In this document: in pieces, positions 51,225 through 59,272 of the stretch
Layout: the number at the start of each line of letters is the position of its first letter
How positions within the stretch are numbered: the stretch's first letter is position 1
Assembly (NCBI GenBank): GCA_050700055.1
Contig: JBOHGE010000025.1
Coordinates: forward strand, 1 to 64,000
DNA: 64,000 nucleotides
Source of the DNA: GCA-003244245 sp050700055
GTDB taxonomy: Bacteria; Actinomycetota; Actinomycetes; Mycobacteriales; Pseudonocardiaceae
Direction of reading: 5' to 3'
Made by a program: the position numbers and the translations under genes
The notes under the pieces: model-generated
What the model was told of the DNA's origin: nothing
Seen by the model: only the letters and a program-made list of their open reading frames with translations
Database searches by the model: none

Positions 51225-51810
51225 CTAGGACTGCTTCATGACGCTAAGTGTGGCCACCTCGGTGCATCCGACGGGAAGTCTCTTGACGAAATACTCACCT
51301 GCGGGGTTCGGCGGAGTCCCGGCGATCTCCGCTGAGCACTGCGGACTGGCGCGAATCAGCTTGACCTGAAATGTTGAGCCGATCTCCTGGCCCGACTCGC
51401 CCAGTGGGCCGACCGCACCGGCCCAGGTACCATCCGGCTCGACGCTGATCGGAGAGTCGGATGAAAGATAGTACACTCTTCCCGGAGTTGTTGGGTTCCC
51501 CAGATCATGAACCAGAGCTTGTCTTGACCCAGTTCGGGGATGGTTCCGAAGACCGGAAATCGGCCGGCGACTCCGCTGTCGTTTTTGACTCGGTGATGGC
51601 AATCGCATTAAGGGGTGGCGGCGACAACGTCGAGCTGAGTGTTGGACCGGGCGTCACCGAAGGGGTTCCCGTGGTCGGTGTCGGGGTGGATTCTGGCGGC
51701 GCCTTGTAGTACGTAGTGAAAGGGAACGCTACTGCTAGTAGTCCGATGAATACTACGACAAGGCCGGCGGGGACTACGGCCTTGGGGTGAGGTCGTGAAA
51801 ACGGTCCGGC
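51225..51810 (-). pseudogene. membrane-anchored secreted protein with two frameshifts
   Basis: Three minus-strand frames join into one plausible protein. The first (about 51810-51560) has a membrane helix (VVPAGLVVVFIGLLAVAFPF) and a Pro/Thr linker, then the natural continuation moves to a second frame (VFGTIPELGQDKLWFMIWG, about 51560-51500) and then to a third (PTTPGRVYYLSSDSPISVEPDGTWAGAVG to the stop at 51225). The ends have the look of actinobacterial extracellular unknowns. No start codon is available next to the ABC permease gene, so it is truncated as well as shifted, or the assembly contains errors. Confidence 0.55.
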
Positions 51811-51812
51811 AG

Positions 51813-52700
51813 TCAGCGGCTGCGGGTGACGGTGAGGCCCCGGGTTCTCAGCACCCGGCGTTCCAGTGGTGCGAAAACCAGCAGCTCGATGGCGACGCCG
51901 ACCACCAAAATCAGCAGGATCGAGGCGATCACCAGGTCCATCTCGGTGAGCTCGCGCCCGATGTTGAGCAGCTGGCCCAGCCCGATGCCCAACTTGGGCG
52001 AGTAAGCGATCAGCTCGGCGGCCATCAGTGAGCGCCAGGCGAACGCCCAGCCCTGCTTGAGCCCGGCGAGATAACCCGGCAGCGCCGCGGGGAGCAGCAC
52101 GTGCCGGATCCGGCCGGCGGTGCCCAGCCCCAGCACCCGGCCTACTTTGTCCAGCAACGGGGGCACCTGGCCGAACCCGGCGAGCAGCCCGTTGGCGATC
52201 GACGGCACGGCCCCCAGCAGCACCACCGTGTAGATGGCGGCGTCGGACAACCCGAACCAGATGATCGCCGCCGGAACCCAGGCGACCGACGGCAGGCTCT
52301 GCAGCCCGCTGATGAACGGTCCGAGCGCGGCCCGCAGCCAGCGGCTGCGCCACATCGCCAGCCCGAGCACGGTACCCACGGCCAGCGACGCCAGAAATCC
52401 CACAACGCCCCGGGACACGCTGATCGAGATGGCGTCCCAGGCCCGGCCGTCACTCACCGTCGCACCGAAGGTCCGCAGCACATCCAGCGGGCTGGGCAGG
52501 GCATAACTGGGCTTGAGCCGGAAGCTGTAGGCCAGCTGCCACAGCACGACGACCGCCAGCACCGCCACGATCGGGGGCAGCACCGAGCGCACGAAGATCT
52601 TGCCGGGACCAGGCCGCGGTGGCAGTGCCGGGGTTTCCAGGGCGTCCAGCCCGGCCTCGAAATCCTGGGCGACCGTCTGCGGTGGGTTGTCAACGGCCAT
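51813..52700 (-). CDS. ABC transporter permease (SsuC/TauC family)
   Basis: 295 residues from the ATG at 52700, overlapping the ATPase gene by 11 bp. Six membrane helices and the EAA-type loop LPAALPGYLAGLKQGWAFAWRSLMAAELI of BPD permeases. Imports organosulfur compounds, nitrate or related small anions with the two upstream genes. Confidence 0.92.
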   Translation of the reverse strand: MAVDNPPQTVAQDFEAGLDALETPALPPRPGPGKIFVRSVLPPIVAVLAVVVLWQLAYSFRLKPSYALPSPLDVLRTFGATVSDGRAWDAISISVSRGVVGFLASLAVGTVLGLAMWRSRWLRAALGPFISGLQSLPSVAWVPAAIIWFGLSDAAIYTVVLLGAVPSIANGLLAGFGQVPPLLDKVGRVLGLGTAGRIRHVLLPAALPGYLAGLKQGWAFAWRSLMAAELIAYSPKLGIGLGQLLNIGRELTEMDLVIASILLILVVGVAIELLVFAPLERRVLRTRGLTVTRSR

Positions 52701-53481
52701 GACGGCTGATCTCCGCCCGCAGGTGTTGGGTGATCTCGGTGGCCAGGGCACTCACCCCGGGAGACTCGATCGCCCGTGGCTGAGACATCTCGACCTGCCA
52801 CTCCCGGACGATCCGGCCGGGCCGGGAGCTCATCAGCATCACCCGCTGCCCCAGCCGGACCGCCTCACGCACGTTGTGCGTCACGAACACGATGGACAGC
52901 CCCTGTTCCGTCCACAGGCGGGCCAGCTCCTCGTGCAGCGCGTCGCGGGTGATGGCGTCCAGCGCGGCGAACGGCTCGTCCATCAGCAGCAGCCGGCTGT
53001 CCTGGGCCAGCGCGCGGGCCAGCGCCACCCGCTGGCGCATCCCACCGGAGAGCTCGTGTGCCCGCTTGCCGCCCTGACCGGCCAGGTTCACCAGGGCGAG
53101 CAATCGCTGCGCCTCGGTACGGCGCTCGGCCCGTCTCACTCCGCGCGCCTTGAGTGCCAGCTCGACGTTGCCGGCGGCGGTCAGCCACGGCAGCAGGGCC
53201 GGCTCCTGGAACATCAACGCCGGACGGCCCACCGTGACCTCGACCCGGCCGGAGGTGGGTGTGTCAAGACCGGCGATCAGCGACAGCAGGGTGGACTTGC
53301 CGCACCCGGACGCCCCCAGCAGGCAGACGAACTCACCGGGCCCGACGTCGAGGTCGATGCGGTCCAGCACCGCCGGGCGGTCCCGCTCGAAGACCTGGGA
53401 CAGCTGCCTGACCCGAACGCTGCACGGCAACACGGCCGGTTCGACCGGAGCCAGCGGTTGGAGGTCGGGGATCATGCTCAT
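52690..53481 (-). CDS. ABC transporter ATPase (SsuB/TauB family)
   Basis: 263 residues. Walker A LLGASGCGKSTLLSL, signature LSGGMRQRVALARAL, Walker B LLLMDEPFAALD and switch VFVTHNVREAVRLGQRV. The ATG at 53481 shares a base with the binding-protein stop (TGATG). Energises the sulfonate-type importer. Confidence 0.95.
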   Translation of the reverse strand: MSMIPDLQPLAPVEPAVLPCSVRVRQLSQVFERDRPAVLDRIDLDVGPGEFVCLLGASGCGKSTLLSLIAGLDTPTSGRVEVTVGRPALMFQEPALLPWLTAAGNVELALKARGVRRAERRTEAQRLLALVNLAGQGGKRAHELSGGMRQRVALARALAQDSRLLLMDEPFAALDAITRDALHEELARLWTEQGLSIVFVTHNVREAVRLGQRVMLMSSRPGRIVREWQVEMSQPRAIESPGVSALATEITQHLRAEISRHGR

Positions 53482-54536
53482 CAGTCCTTTCCGAGCCCGT
53501 CGGCCGACACGGTCGGCAGGCCCCGTTGGGTGAGGATCCGGTTGAGGATCGACAGTTCGTAGATGCCGTGCAGGTCGACCTTCTCCTTGGATACTCCCGC
53601 GGTGACCGCGTTGTCGGCGCTGCGCTGCAATGACGCCGCGATCGGGTCGACGGTCACCGTCAGGTGCTGCCAGGCGCGGTCGATCACCCCAGGTGCCAGC
53701 GGTGTGCCGGTGCGGGCTTTGATGCCGTTGTTCACGGCGGTTCTTGCCTCGGCTGCGTTCTGGGTTGCCCACTGCACCGCGTCGACGTGTCCCCGCAGTA
53801 GCGCCTCGACCGTCTGGAGGTGCTTTTCCAGGAACTCGGTGCGCACGATCAGGTGCGTGCTGACGAACTGCCCGCCGGGCCACAGCTCCCGCTCGTCGAC
53901 CAGCACCGTGGCGCCGGCTTCGGTGACCAGGCGAGACGCCCACGGTTCGGGTACCCAGGCGCCGTCGAGCGTGCCGGACTTGACCAGCTGCAGGGTGTCG
54001 GAGTTCTTGGTGGGGCTGACGGTGACGTCCCCGCCACCCTGCACGCTGTTGCGCAGGCCCTGCTGGGTCAGCCAGGCGCGCAGCGCGACGTCCTGGGTGT
54101 TGCCGAGTTCCGGGCTGGCCAGGGTCTTGCCCCGCAGATCCTGGGCGGTGCCGATGCCGGGGCGGACGACGAGCTGCGCGCCACCGGACGTCGCTCCGGC
54201 GATGATCCGGATCGCCTCGCCGTCGCTCTTCGCGAAAGCGTTGATCGCCGGGTTCGGCCCGATGTAGGCCGCGTCGAGAGCGCCGCCGAACAACGCCTCG
54301 ACCGCCGACGGACCGGCGTCGAAGATCTGGGTCTGTAATGTGGTGGCGCCGAGTTCCTTGGTGAACAGGCCCCGATCGACGCCGATGATGGCGGCGGTGT
54401 GCGTGACATTGGCGAAGTAACCCAGGCGCAGCGTATCTGCTGGGCCCTGCGCCGTGCTCGGACTATTCCCGCCGCACGCGGCGACGATCGACAGCGCAAG
54501 AAAAATGACGACTACACGCTTGCGAAGAAGTGGCAT
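53481..54536 (-). CDS. ABC transporter substrate-binding lipoprotein (SsuA/TauA-like)
   Basis: 351 residues from the ATG at 54536; lipobox IVAACGG. NMT1/SsuA fold: LRLGYFANVTHTAAIIGVDRGLF, GPSAVEALFGGALDAAYIGPNPAINAF, PELGNTQDVALRAWL, VPEPWASRLVTEAG. It captures the ligand outside the membrane. The Cys-containing leader peptide upstream favours a sulfur compound (alkanesulfonate or taurine) rather than nitrate. Confidence 0.9.
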   Translation of the reverse strand: MPLLRKRVVVIFLALSIVAACGGNSPSTAQGPADTLRLGYFANVTHTAAIIGVDRGLFTKELGATTLQTQIFDAGPSAVEALFGGALDAAYIGPNPAINAFAKSDGEAIRIIAGATSGGAQLVVRPGIGTAQDLRGKTLASPELGNTQDVALRAWLTQQGLRNSVQGGGDVTVSPTKNSDTLQLVKSGTLDGAWVPEPWASRLVTEAGATVLVDERELWPGGQFVSTHLIVRTEFLEKHLQTVEALLRGHVDAVQWATQNAAEARTAVNNGIKARTGTPLAPGVIDRAWQHLTVTVDPIAASLQRSADNAVTAGVSKEKVDLHGIYELSILNRILTQRGLPTVSADGLGKD

Positions 54537-54642
54537 GACGGCGCGTCCTCGGTGTGGAGGGCGTGCGGCTGGCGTCGAGCGCGCTACCGATGGCGCCGGA
54601 CGGCACGACCACACGCCCGACTGATGGAGGGGTCGGGCAGGG

Positions 54643-54726
54643 TCAGGCCGACGTACAGGTCATGCTCTGAGTGCGCCCGTAGTCGACGTGGCGACGAGCC
54701 ACGAGCTTCAGCGACAGGGCAGGCAC
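54643..54726 (-). CDS. cysteine-containing leader peptide upstream of the ABC operon
   Basis: 27 residues from a GTG at 54726 (a GTG at 54702 would give 19). The conserved block ARRHVDYGRTQSMTC followed by three residues and a stop matches leader peptides found before sulfur-assimilation genes of actinobacteria, where ribosome behaviour at Cys codons controls the genes downstream. A TAGTCT -10-like box ends seven bases before the GTG, consistent with a leaderless transcript. It lies about 105 bp before the binding-protein gene. Confidence 0.65.
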   Translation of the reverse strand: MPALSLKLVARRHVDYGRTQSMTCTSA

Positions 54727-54825
54727 GAAGCAAAGACTACACGAACGAGTGACCACCATCGGTGCGCGGCCCACATTGTGAGCAAGTACCCCCGCAGTTC
54801 CCGCAAGGGTTGCGGAGGGCTGCCC

Positions 54826-54890
54826 CACCAAAAGGTTCCATTAGGTGACCGGTTCGCCCCGGGAACCCCTAAAAGGTTCCACTAGATGGG
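54826..54890. repeat. paired short palindromes, pair B
   Basis: Units at 54826-54847 and 54866-54890, 40 bp apart, of the CCAAAAGGTTCCACTTGG family. Just downstream of the DUF559-like gene. Confidence 0.75.
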
Positions 54891-54927
54891 TGGCGCGGCG
54901 GGCAGGCACGGTGGGAGGGCGCGGGGC

Positions 54928-55803
54928 TCAGGTATGGCGGGTGAGGGCGGCTCGGACGGTCGCGACCATGCGAGCGGGATCCCGGAGCAGGGCGGCGGTC
55001 ACGAACACGATCTCCCAGCCGGCTGCCTGCACCAGGTTCAGGCGCTCCCGGTCCCGGTTGAGCGCCCAGAGCTCACCCTCGCGCCAGCCACCGTCGTACT
55101 CCACGGCGACGCGCTGAGTGACGAAAGCCAGGTCGACGCGGGCGAGCCGGCCACGTGCGTCCTCGATCCAGTACTGCGGTTGCGGGTGCAGCCCATCGAG
55201 CGCGAGCCACACCCGCACCCGTGACTCCGGCCGTGACTCCGCTCGCGGGTCGGCGAGTTGCACCGCCTTGCGGGCCACCACAATGCCGCGATCGCACCGT
55301 TGCTCGACCAGGGAACGCACGTCGGGCAGCGTCACCAACCGGGCGCGGAGTACCGCGTCGAGGTCTGCGACCGCGTCCGGCAGTGGTCGGTCGAGGAGCA
55401 GGTCCAGCGCCATCCGCTGCGGTGTCGCCAGACGCATGCCGGACCGGATGACCCACTCGTCGGGTCCGACCACGGTCCGCCGGACGGCCAGCCTGCTGCC
55501 GCGGACCACTCGGGCTTCCAGCGGTACCAGCGCCTCGACTGGATCCCCGGCGCGAGCCAGAGCCACGCCGCGCAGGGTGGCCGCGGACCTGCCCGTGACG
55601 ACCGCTGACGGCGGAAGCGTCAGCGCGGCTGCGCCGCAGTACAACTCGTGTGTCTCGGTTATGCCCGCGGGGGCGTACACGCCTTGGAGCAACCGGCGTA
55701 CCGCCGGCCCGCGGAGCTGGTTACGTGTGATTAAGCCGGCGCGCACCGCGTCAGTGCCCAGGAACACCGGCGCCAGCCCATTGAGTTTGCTCGTTTTCCC
55801 CAT
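54928..55803 (-). CDS. AbiEi/DUF559-type protein with nuclease-like C-terminus
   Basis: 291 residues from 55803. The N-terminus is the winged-helix/AbiEi-like region (GTDAVRAGLITRNQLRG, LLQGVYAPAG, LPPSAVVTGRSAATLRGVALA). The C-terminus is a Vsr/DUF559 PD-(D/E)xK-like fold: RLARVDLAFVTQRVAVEYDGGWRE, with D and E-Y-D as metal ligands, then RERLNLVQAAGWEIVFVTAALL. Such proteins are common in actinomycetes without a proved role. The gene is bracketed by pairs B and C of a short palindromic repeat in the same orientation. Confidence 0.8.
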   Translation of the reverse strand: MGKTSKLNGLAPVFLGTDAVRAGLITRNQLRGPAVRRLLQGVYAPAGITETHELYCGAAALTLPPSAVVTGRSAATLRGVALARAGDPVEALVPLEARVVRGSRLAVRRTVVGPDEWVIRSGMRLATPQRMALDLLLDRPLPDAVADLDAVLRARLVTLPDVRSLVEQRCDRGIVVARKAVQLADPRAESRPESRVRVWLALDGLHPQPQYWIEDARGRLARVDLAFVTQRVAVEYDGGWREGELWALNRDRERLNLVQAAGWEIVFVTAALLRDPARMVATVRAALTRHT

Positions 55804-56133
55804 GCGCTGCACTGTGCCCCGACCCGCGCAAAGATCCAAACACCCATCCACAGGCACCCCCCAGTTATCCACAAGCCATCCCCACGTATCGGGTGCCCTT
55901 CGAGTGCGGGAGCAACCAAAAGGTTCCACTTGGCGGTTCGGTGTGCCGCGGGAGCACCAAAAGGTTCCACTTGGTGGCCTGGCGGGGGCTGGGGTGGCGT
56001 GCGGGTAGGGTGACTACGGTGAGTCACTGATGTCGCTCGATCGAATGCGATGTGTAACGGGACACCGCGTTGACAGGGTATGCATTGGTGCAGGCGTCGA
56101 CTATGGAGGGTCTTCAGGACCGGAGAGGGCCGG
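55804..56133. other. divergent intergenic region
   Basis: 330 bases between the DUF559-like gene and the envelope operon. Besides repeat pair C it contains TTGACA at 56070, a possible -35 box for the rightward operon, but no well-spaced -10 box. Confidence 0.4.
55914..55977. repeat. paired short palindromes, pair C
   Basis: Units at 55914-55937 and 55955-55977, 41 bp apart. The second is the best copy, with CACCAA/TTGGTG ends folding around the centre. Lies upstream of the DUF559-like gene in the divergent promoter region. Confidence 0.8.
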
Positions 56134-56880
56134 ATGCAGGTGCTGCCGACGAACGAGGGGAAAGCTCCAGCTCCCGGGCCGATCCGGGCCATGGACCGCT
56201 GGCGGGCGGCCTGGCGTGGCCGTCGCGACGCCACCAGCCCGCCTTCCGGTGAGGATCTATCGCAGCCTCACCTAAACCTGCTGCGCGCTGAGGCGGATGC
56301 CGGCCAACAGGCTGTCAGTGCCTGGTTGCACGACAAGCTCGTGCTGATCGACCAGGAAACGGTGCGAATTCTCATCCTGCTCGAGCAGCATCGTCGGGAC
56401 CCGGCGATCGCCCCGGAACCCACCCCGCCCAGCACGCCCCCGCCGGCCGATACCGAACCGCGGCCGATGTCCGGCATCCCGCAATGGTTGCGCGAGGCCC
56501 GGCAGGTGGCGGCGACGCACCAGGCGTTCGAGCGTCGGGTCCGGGAGCGTGACGAGGCCGAGCAGCGGCTCGGCGAGCTGGGCAGCGCCCGGCACCACCT
56601 GATCGAGATCGCCCGGACGGCGGCGCTGGCCCATGTCGCCCGCTACGGGCAGCTGGTGGCGCTCTATGATTCGGCGCTGCTGCGGCGCCAGCCGGATCGC
56701 CGGTACACCAGCCCGCCGCCGGTCAGCATGGAGCCGTGGTTGCACGGTGACCTGCCGTTGCTCGCCCTCGACGTGGAGGGTGAGCTGGCGCAGAGCTACC
56801 GCTGGTTCCTCAAGGAGTTCGCGACCCGGACGTCACCTCGGCAGCGCCCGGTCCTCGAAGAGGTCCCGCGCGCGAGTTGA
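56134..56880 (+). CDS. hypothetical helical cytoplasmic protein (envelope operon gene 1)
   Basis: 248 residues from the ATG at 56134 (GGAGAGGG upstream). Two helical regions, one with LLRAEADAGQQAVSAWLHDKLVLIDQETVRILILLEQH and one with a coiled coil (HQAFERRVRERDEAEQRLGELG), joined by a Pro-rich linker. No signal or membrane helix. It is followed after 26 bp by a membrane protein gene and then a lipoprotein, suggesting an assembly that spans the membrane. Unrecognised. Confidence 0.6.
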   Translation: MQVLPTNEGKAPAPGPIRAMDRWRAAWRGRRDATSPPSGEDLSQPHLNLLRAEADAGQQAVSAWLHDKLVLIDQETVRILILLEQHRRDPAIAPEPTPPSTPPPADTEPRPMSGIPQWLREARQVAATHQAFERRVRERDEAEQRLGELGSARHHLIEIARTAALAHVARYGQLVALYDSALLRRQPDRRYTSPPPVSMEPWLHGDLPLLALDVEGELAQSYRWFLKEFATRTSPRQRPVLEEVPRAS

Positions 56881-56906
56881 GACCCACCGCCGAAGGAGTG
56901 ATCAAC

Positions 56907-58085
56907 GTGCCGTTGCGCCGGGAGTCTCTTCCCAGCGAGGACTACCTGGTGGGCCCGGATCCCGGTCCAGAGATCGACCGCACCGCGCTGCGCGACCTCG
57001 TCGAGTCCGAGGCGCACAAGGACGCGGCCAGCGGAATGTACGACGCCAACCTCGGCGTCCACGGCCATCCGCTGATCATGGAGAACCAGATCGACCGGTG
57101 GCATCACCGCTGGTCGGCTGAGGCGGAGCTGCGCCAGCACCGGGACCGCAGCCGGATGCATCTGCTGCACCGGGGCGCCACGTGCCAGCAGGCCACCGGG
57201 GAGCAGACCGAGGACCACCTCGAGCAGGACCTGCGGGATGCGATCGCCTACCGCGACCGCATGCAGGGCGTCGTCAACGGCACCGAGCCCGGCGACGACG
57301 GGGGGCACTGGCCGGCGCAGAGCCGGATCAACGAGAGCCGCCGCTGGGAGTGTGTCAAGGACTGGGGGATCTACCTCGGTGCGGCGTTCGCCGAGATCGG
57401 TCTGAACTACACCGCCTTTCAGCTGATGGGCAGCTCGTTGCAGGAGACGGCGGTGCTGGCGGCGTCCATCATCCTGGTCAACGTCTTGCTCCCCAAGCAG
57501 CTCGGCGAGCTGCTCACCCGGGTTCGCCGGGCGCAGCGCGGCCGGGGTGTGCTGGTCGCCGGCCTGACGATCGGAGCGGCCCTGTGGGTGGGCGTGTCCT
57601 TGTTCGTGGCCCAGATCCGTACCGCCTACCTGCTGCTGCCCAGCGCCTCCGCGGCCCGGACCGGGGGCACGTCGCTGCTCGAACGCGCCGGCATCGGTGC
57701 GGCCACTCTCACTGCCGGGTGGCTGGCGGTGGTGCTCGCCGTCGGAGTGGTCGTCATGATCCGTAGCGCTACCCGGTACAACCCGTATCTGAAGAACCTG
57801 CGTGCGGCCCGGGCCCGGGTGGACAAGCTCCGGGCCGCGCTGGTGGCCACCCACGGTGCGGTGGTCGCCGCGCGGTTGGACGCCGAGCGCGCTCGTGAGT
57901 CGGAAGCCGACCTCGCTGAGCAGTGGGCGGGCAAGCGGGCCGAGCAGGACGGTCTGGCTGCCGAGCTCAAGCACCACTACCAGCATCATCTGGCCCGTGA
58001 TCTGGGCAACCCGATGGTGACCGACGGCGTGGAGATCGCCGTCGGTCGCGGGTCGCGGCCCAGCATCCAGAGTTCGGGGAGCTGA
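56907..58085 (+). CDS. hypothetical four-helix membrane protein (envelope operon gene 2)
   Basis: 392 residues from a GTG at 56907 with AAGGAG eight bases upstream. A charged N-terminal cytoplasmic region of about 150 residues is followed by membrane helices near 165-180, 185-205, 220-240 and 265-285, then a long charged coiled coil (LRAARARVDKLRAALVATHG...RARESEADLAEQWAGKRAEQ). The next gene starts three bases after the stop. Not recognised. Confidence 0.65.
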   Translation: MPLRRESLPSEDYLVGPDPGPEIDRTALRDLVESEAHKDAASGMYDANLGVHGHPLIMENQIDRWHHRWSAEAELRQHRDRSRMHLLHRGATCQQATGEQTEDHLEQDLRDAIAYRDRMQGVVNGTEPGDDGGHWPAQSRINESRRWECVKDWGIYLGAAFAEIGLNYTAFQLMGSSLQETAVLAASIILVNVLLPKQLGELLTRVRRAQRGRGVLVAGLTIGAALWVGVSLFVAQIRTAYLLLPSASAARTGGTSLLERAGIGAATLTAGWLAVVLAVGVVVMIRSATRYNPYLKNLRAARARVDKLRAALVATHGAVVAARLDAERARESEADLAEQWAGKRAEQDGLAAELKHHYQHHLARDLGNPMVTDGVEIAVGRGSRPSIQSSGS

Positions 58086-58088
58086 CCG

Positions 58089-59210
58089 GTGAAGCTATTC
58101 GTGCTCGGTCTGGCTGTGCTCGCCGGCGGTGGGCTGGCCGGTTGTGGCGGTGACCCGGCCGGCTCGGCACCGGGAGCACTCGCCGTGATCGTGGGGGCGC
58201 ACTCGAACATGGTGGCGCCCAGCCTGCTGGACGTCGTGCAGACCGAGATCGACACTGCGGCCGACCTCGGCTCACCCGCCACCGTCATCGTCAACGACGG
58301 CAGCCCCACCGCGGCGGCTGCGCTGTCGCTCAAGACCGGCAACGACAATCCCCTCTACCAGCAGGATCAGCTCAATCAGCTCGCCGGGCTGATCGACCAG
58401 GCCCGCGCCGACAGCCCGGAGGTGGACCTGCTCGCCGCGATGAGCCTCGCGGCCCGCTCAGTGGCTGACGCAGCCGGACCCAAGACCGTCGTGGTGATCG
58501 ACAGCGGCCTGCAGACCGCCGGTGCGCTGCGATTCCAGGATTCCGGCGGTGCGCTGCTCGATGCCAACCCCGACGAGGTGGTCGAGCAGTTGCGACGCAC
58601 CCAGCAGCTGCCCGATCTGGCCGGGGTGCGGGTCGTCTTCACCGGGCTCGGCGACACCGCTGCACCGCAGCAGCCGCTGCCCGCACCGGCCCGAGCCGCG
58701 CTGGTGGCGCTCTGGACGAAGATCGTGGCATCCACGGGCGGGCAAGCTGAGGTCAAGCAGACCCCCCTGCCCAGCACCCGGACCATGGACGGGCTGCCTC
58801 CGGTGACCATCGTCCCGGTAGCGGTGAAGTCGATCGGCCCCCTGCCGTCGGTCACTGTGCTGCGGGACGGCACCGTGGGATTCGTGCCCGATCAGGCTGT
58901 GTTCCGGGATCCCGGGCAAGCTCGCGCAGTGCTGGCCGATTACGCCCGGGAGATCACGAACGGGCGCCGGGCACTGCTGACCGGAACCACCGCGTCGGCC
59001 GGCACCTCGGAATACCGGCTGCGGCTGTCCCAGCAGCGAGCCGACGCCGTCCGGGACCTCCTGGTCAGCCTCGGTGCCCCGGCCGACCGGATCAGCACCC
59101 GCGGACTGGGCAGCGACTTCCCCGGTTACCTGCCCGACCACGACCCCCAGGGAAACCTCGACCCCATCCCCGCCGCCCAGAACCGCCAAGTGATCATCGA
59201 GCTGACCTGA
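58089..59210 (+). CDS. OmpA-domain lipoprotein (envelope operon gene 3)
   Basis: 373 residues from a GTG at 58089. Lipobox LAGCGG; an N-terminal von-Willebrand-like or Rossmann domain (VIVGAHSNM, KTVVVIDSGLQTAG, VRVVFTGLGDTA) is followed by a C-terminal OmpA domain (LTGTTASAGTSEYRLRLSQQRADAVRDLLVSLGAPADRISTRGLGS, NRQVIIEL) that normally binds peptidoglycan. It would tether the operon's membrane protein to the wall. Confidence 0.85.
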   Translation: MKLFVLGLAVLAGGGLAGCGGDPAGSAPGALAVIVGAHSNMVAPSLLDVVQTEIDTAADLGSPATVIVNDGSPTAAAALSLKTGNDNPLYQQDQLNQLAGLIDQARADSPEVDLLAAMSLAARSVADAAGPKTVVVIDSGLQTAGALRFQDSGGALLDANPDEVVEQLRRTQQLPDLAGVRVVFTGLGDTAAPQQPLPAPARAALVALWTKIVASTGGQAEVKQTPLPSTRTMDGLPPVTIVPVAVKSIGPLPSVTVLRDGTVGFVPDQAVFRDPGQARAVLADYAREITNGRRALLTGTTASAGTSEYRLRLSQQRADAVRDLLVSLGAPADRISTRGLGSDFPGYLPDHDPQGNLDPIPAAQNRQVIIELT

Positions 59211-59272
59211 CAGACCGCTATCGTCAGTGCTAGGTGGGAAGGTGTGCGAGTTCGCGAAGGGAGGTGACCTCG

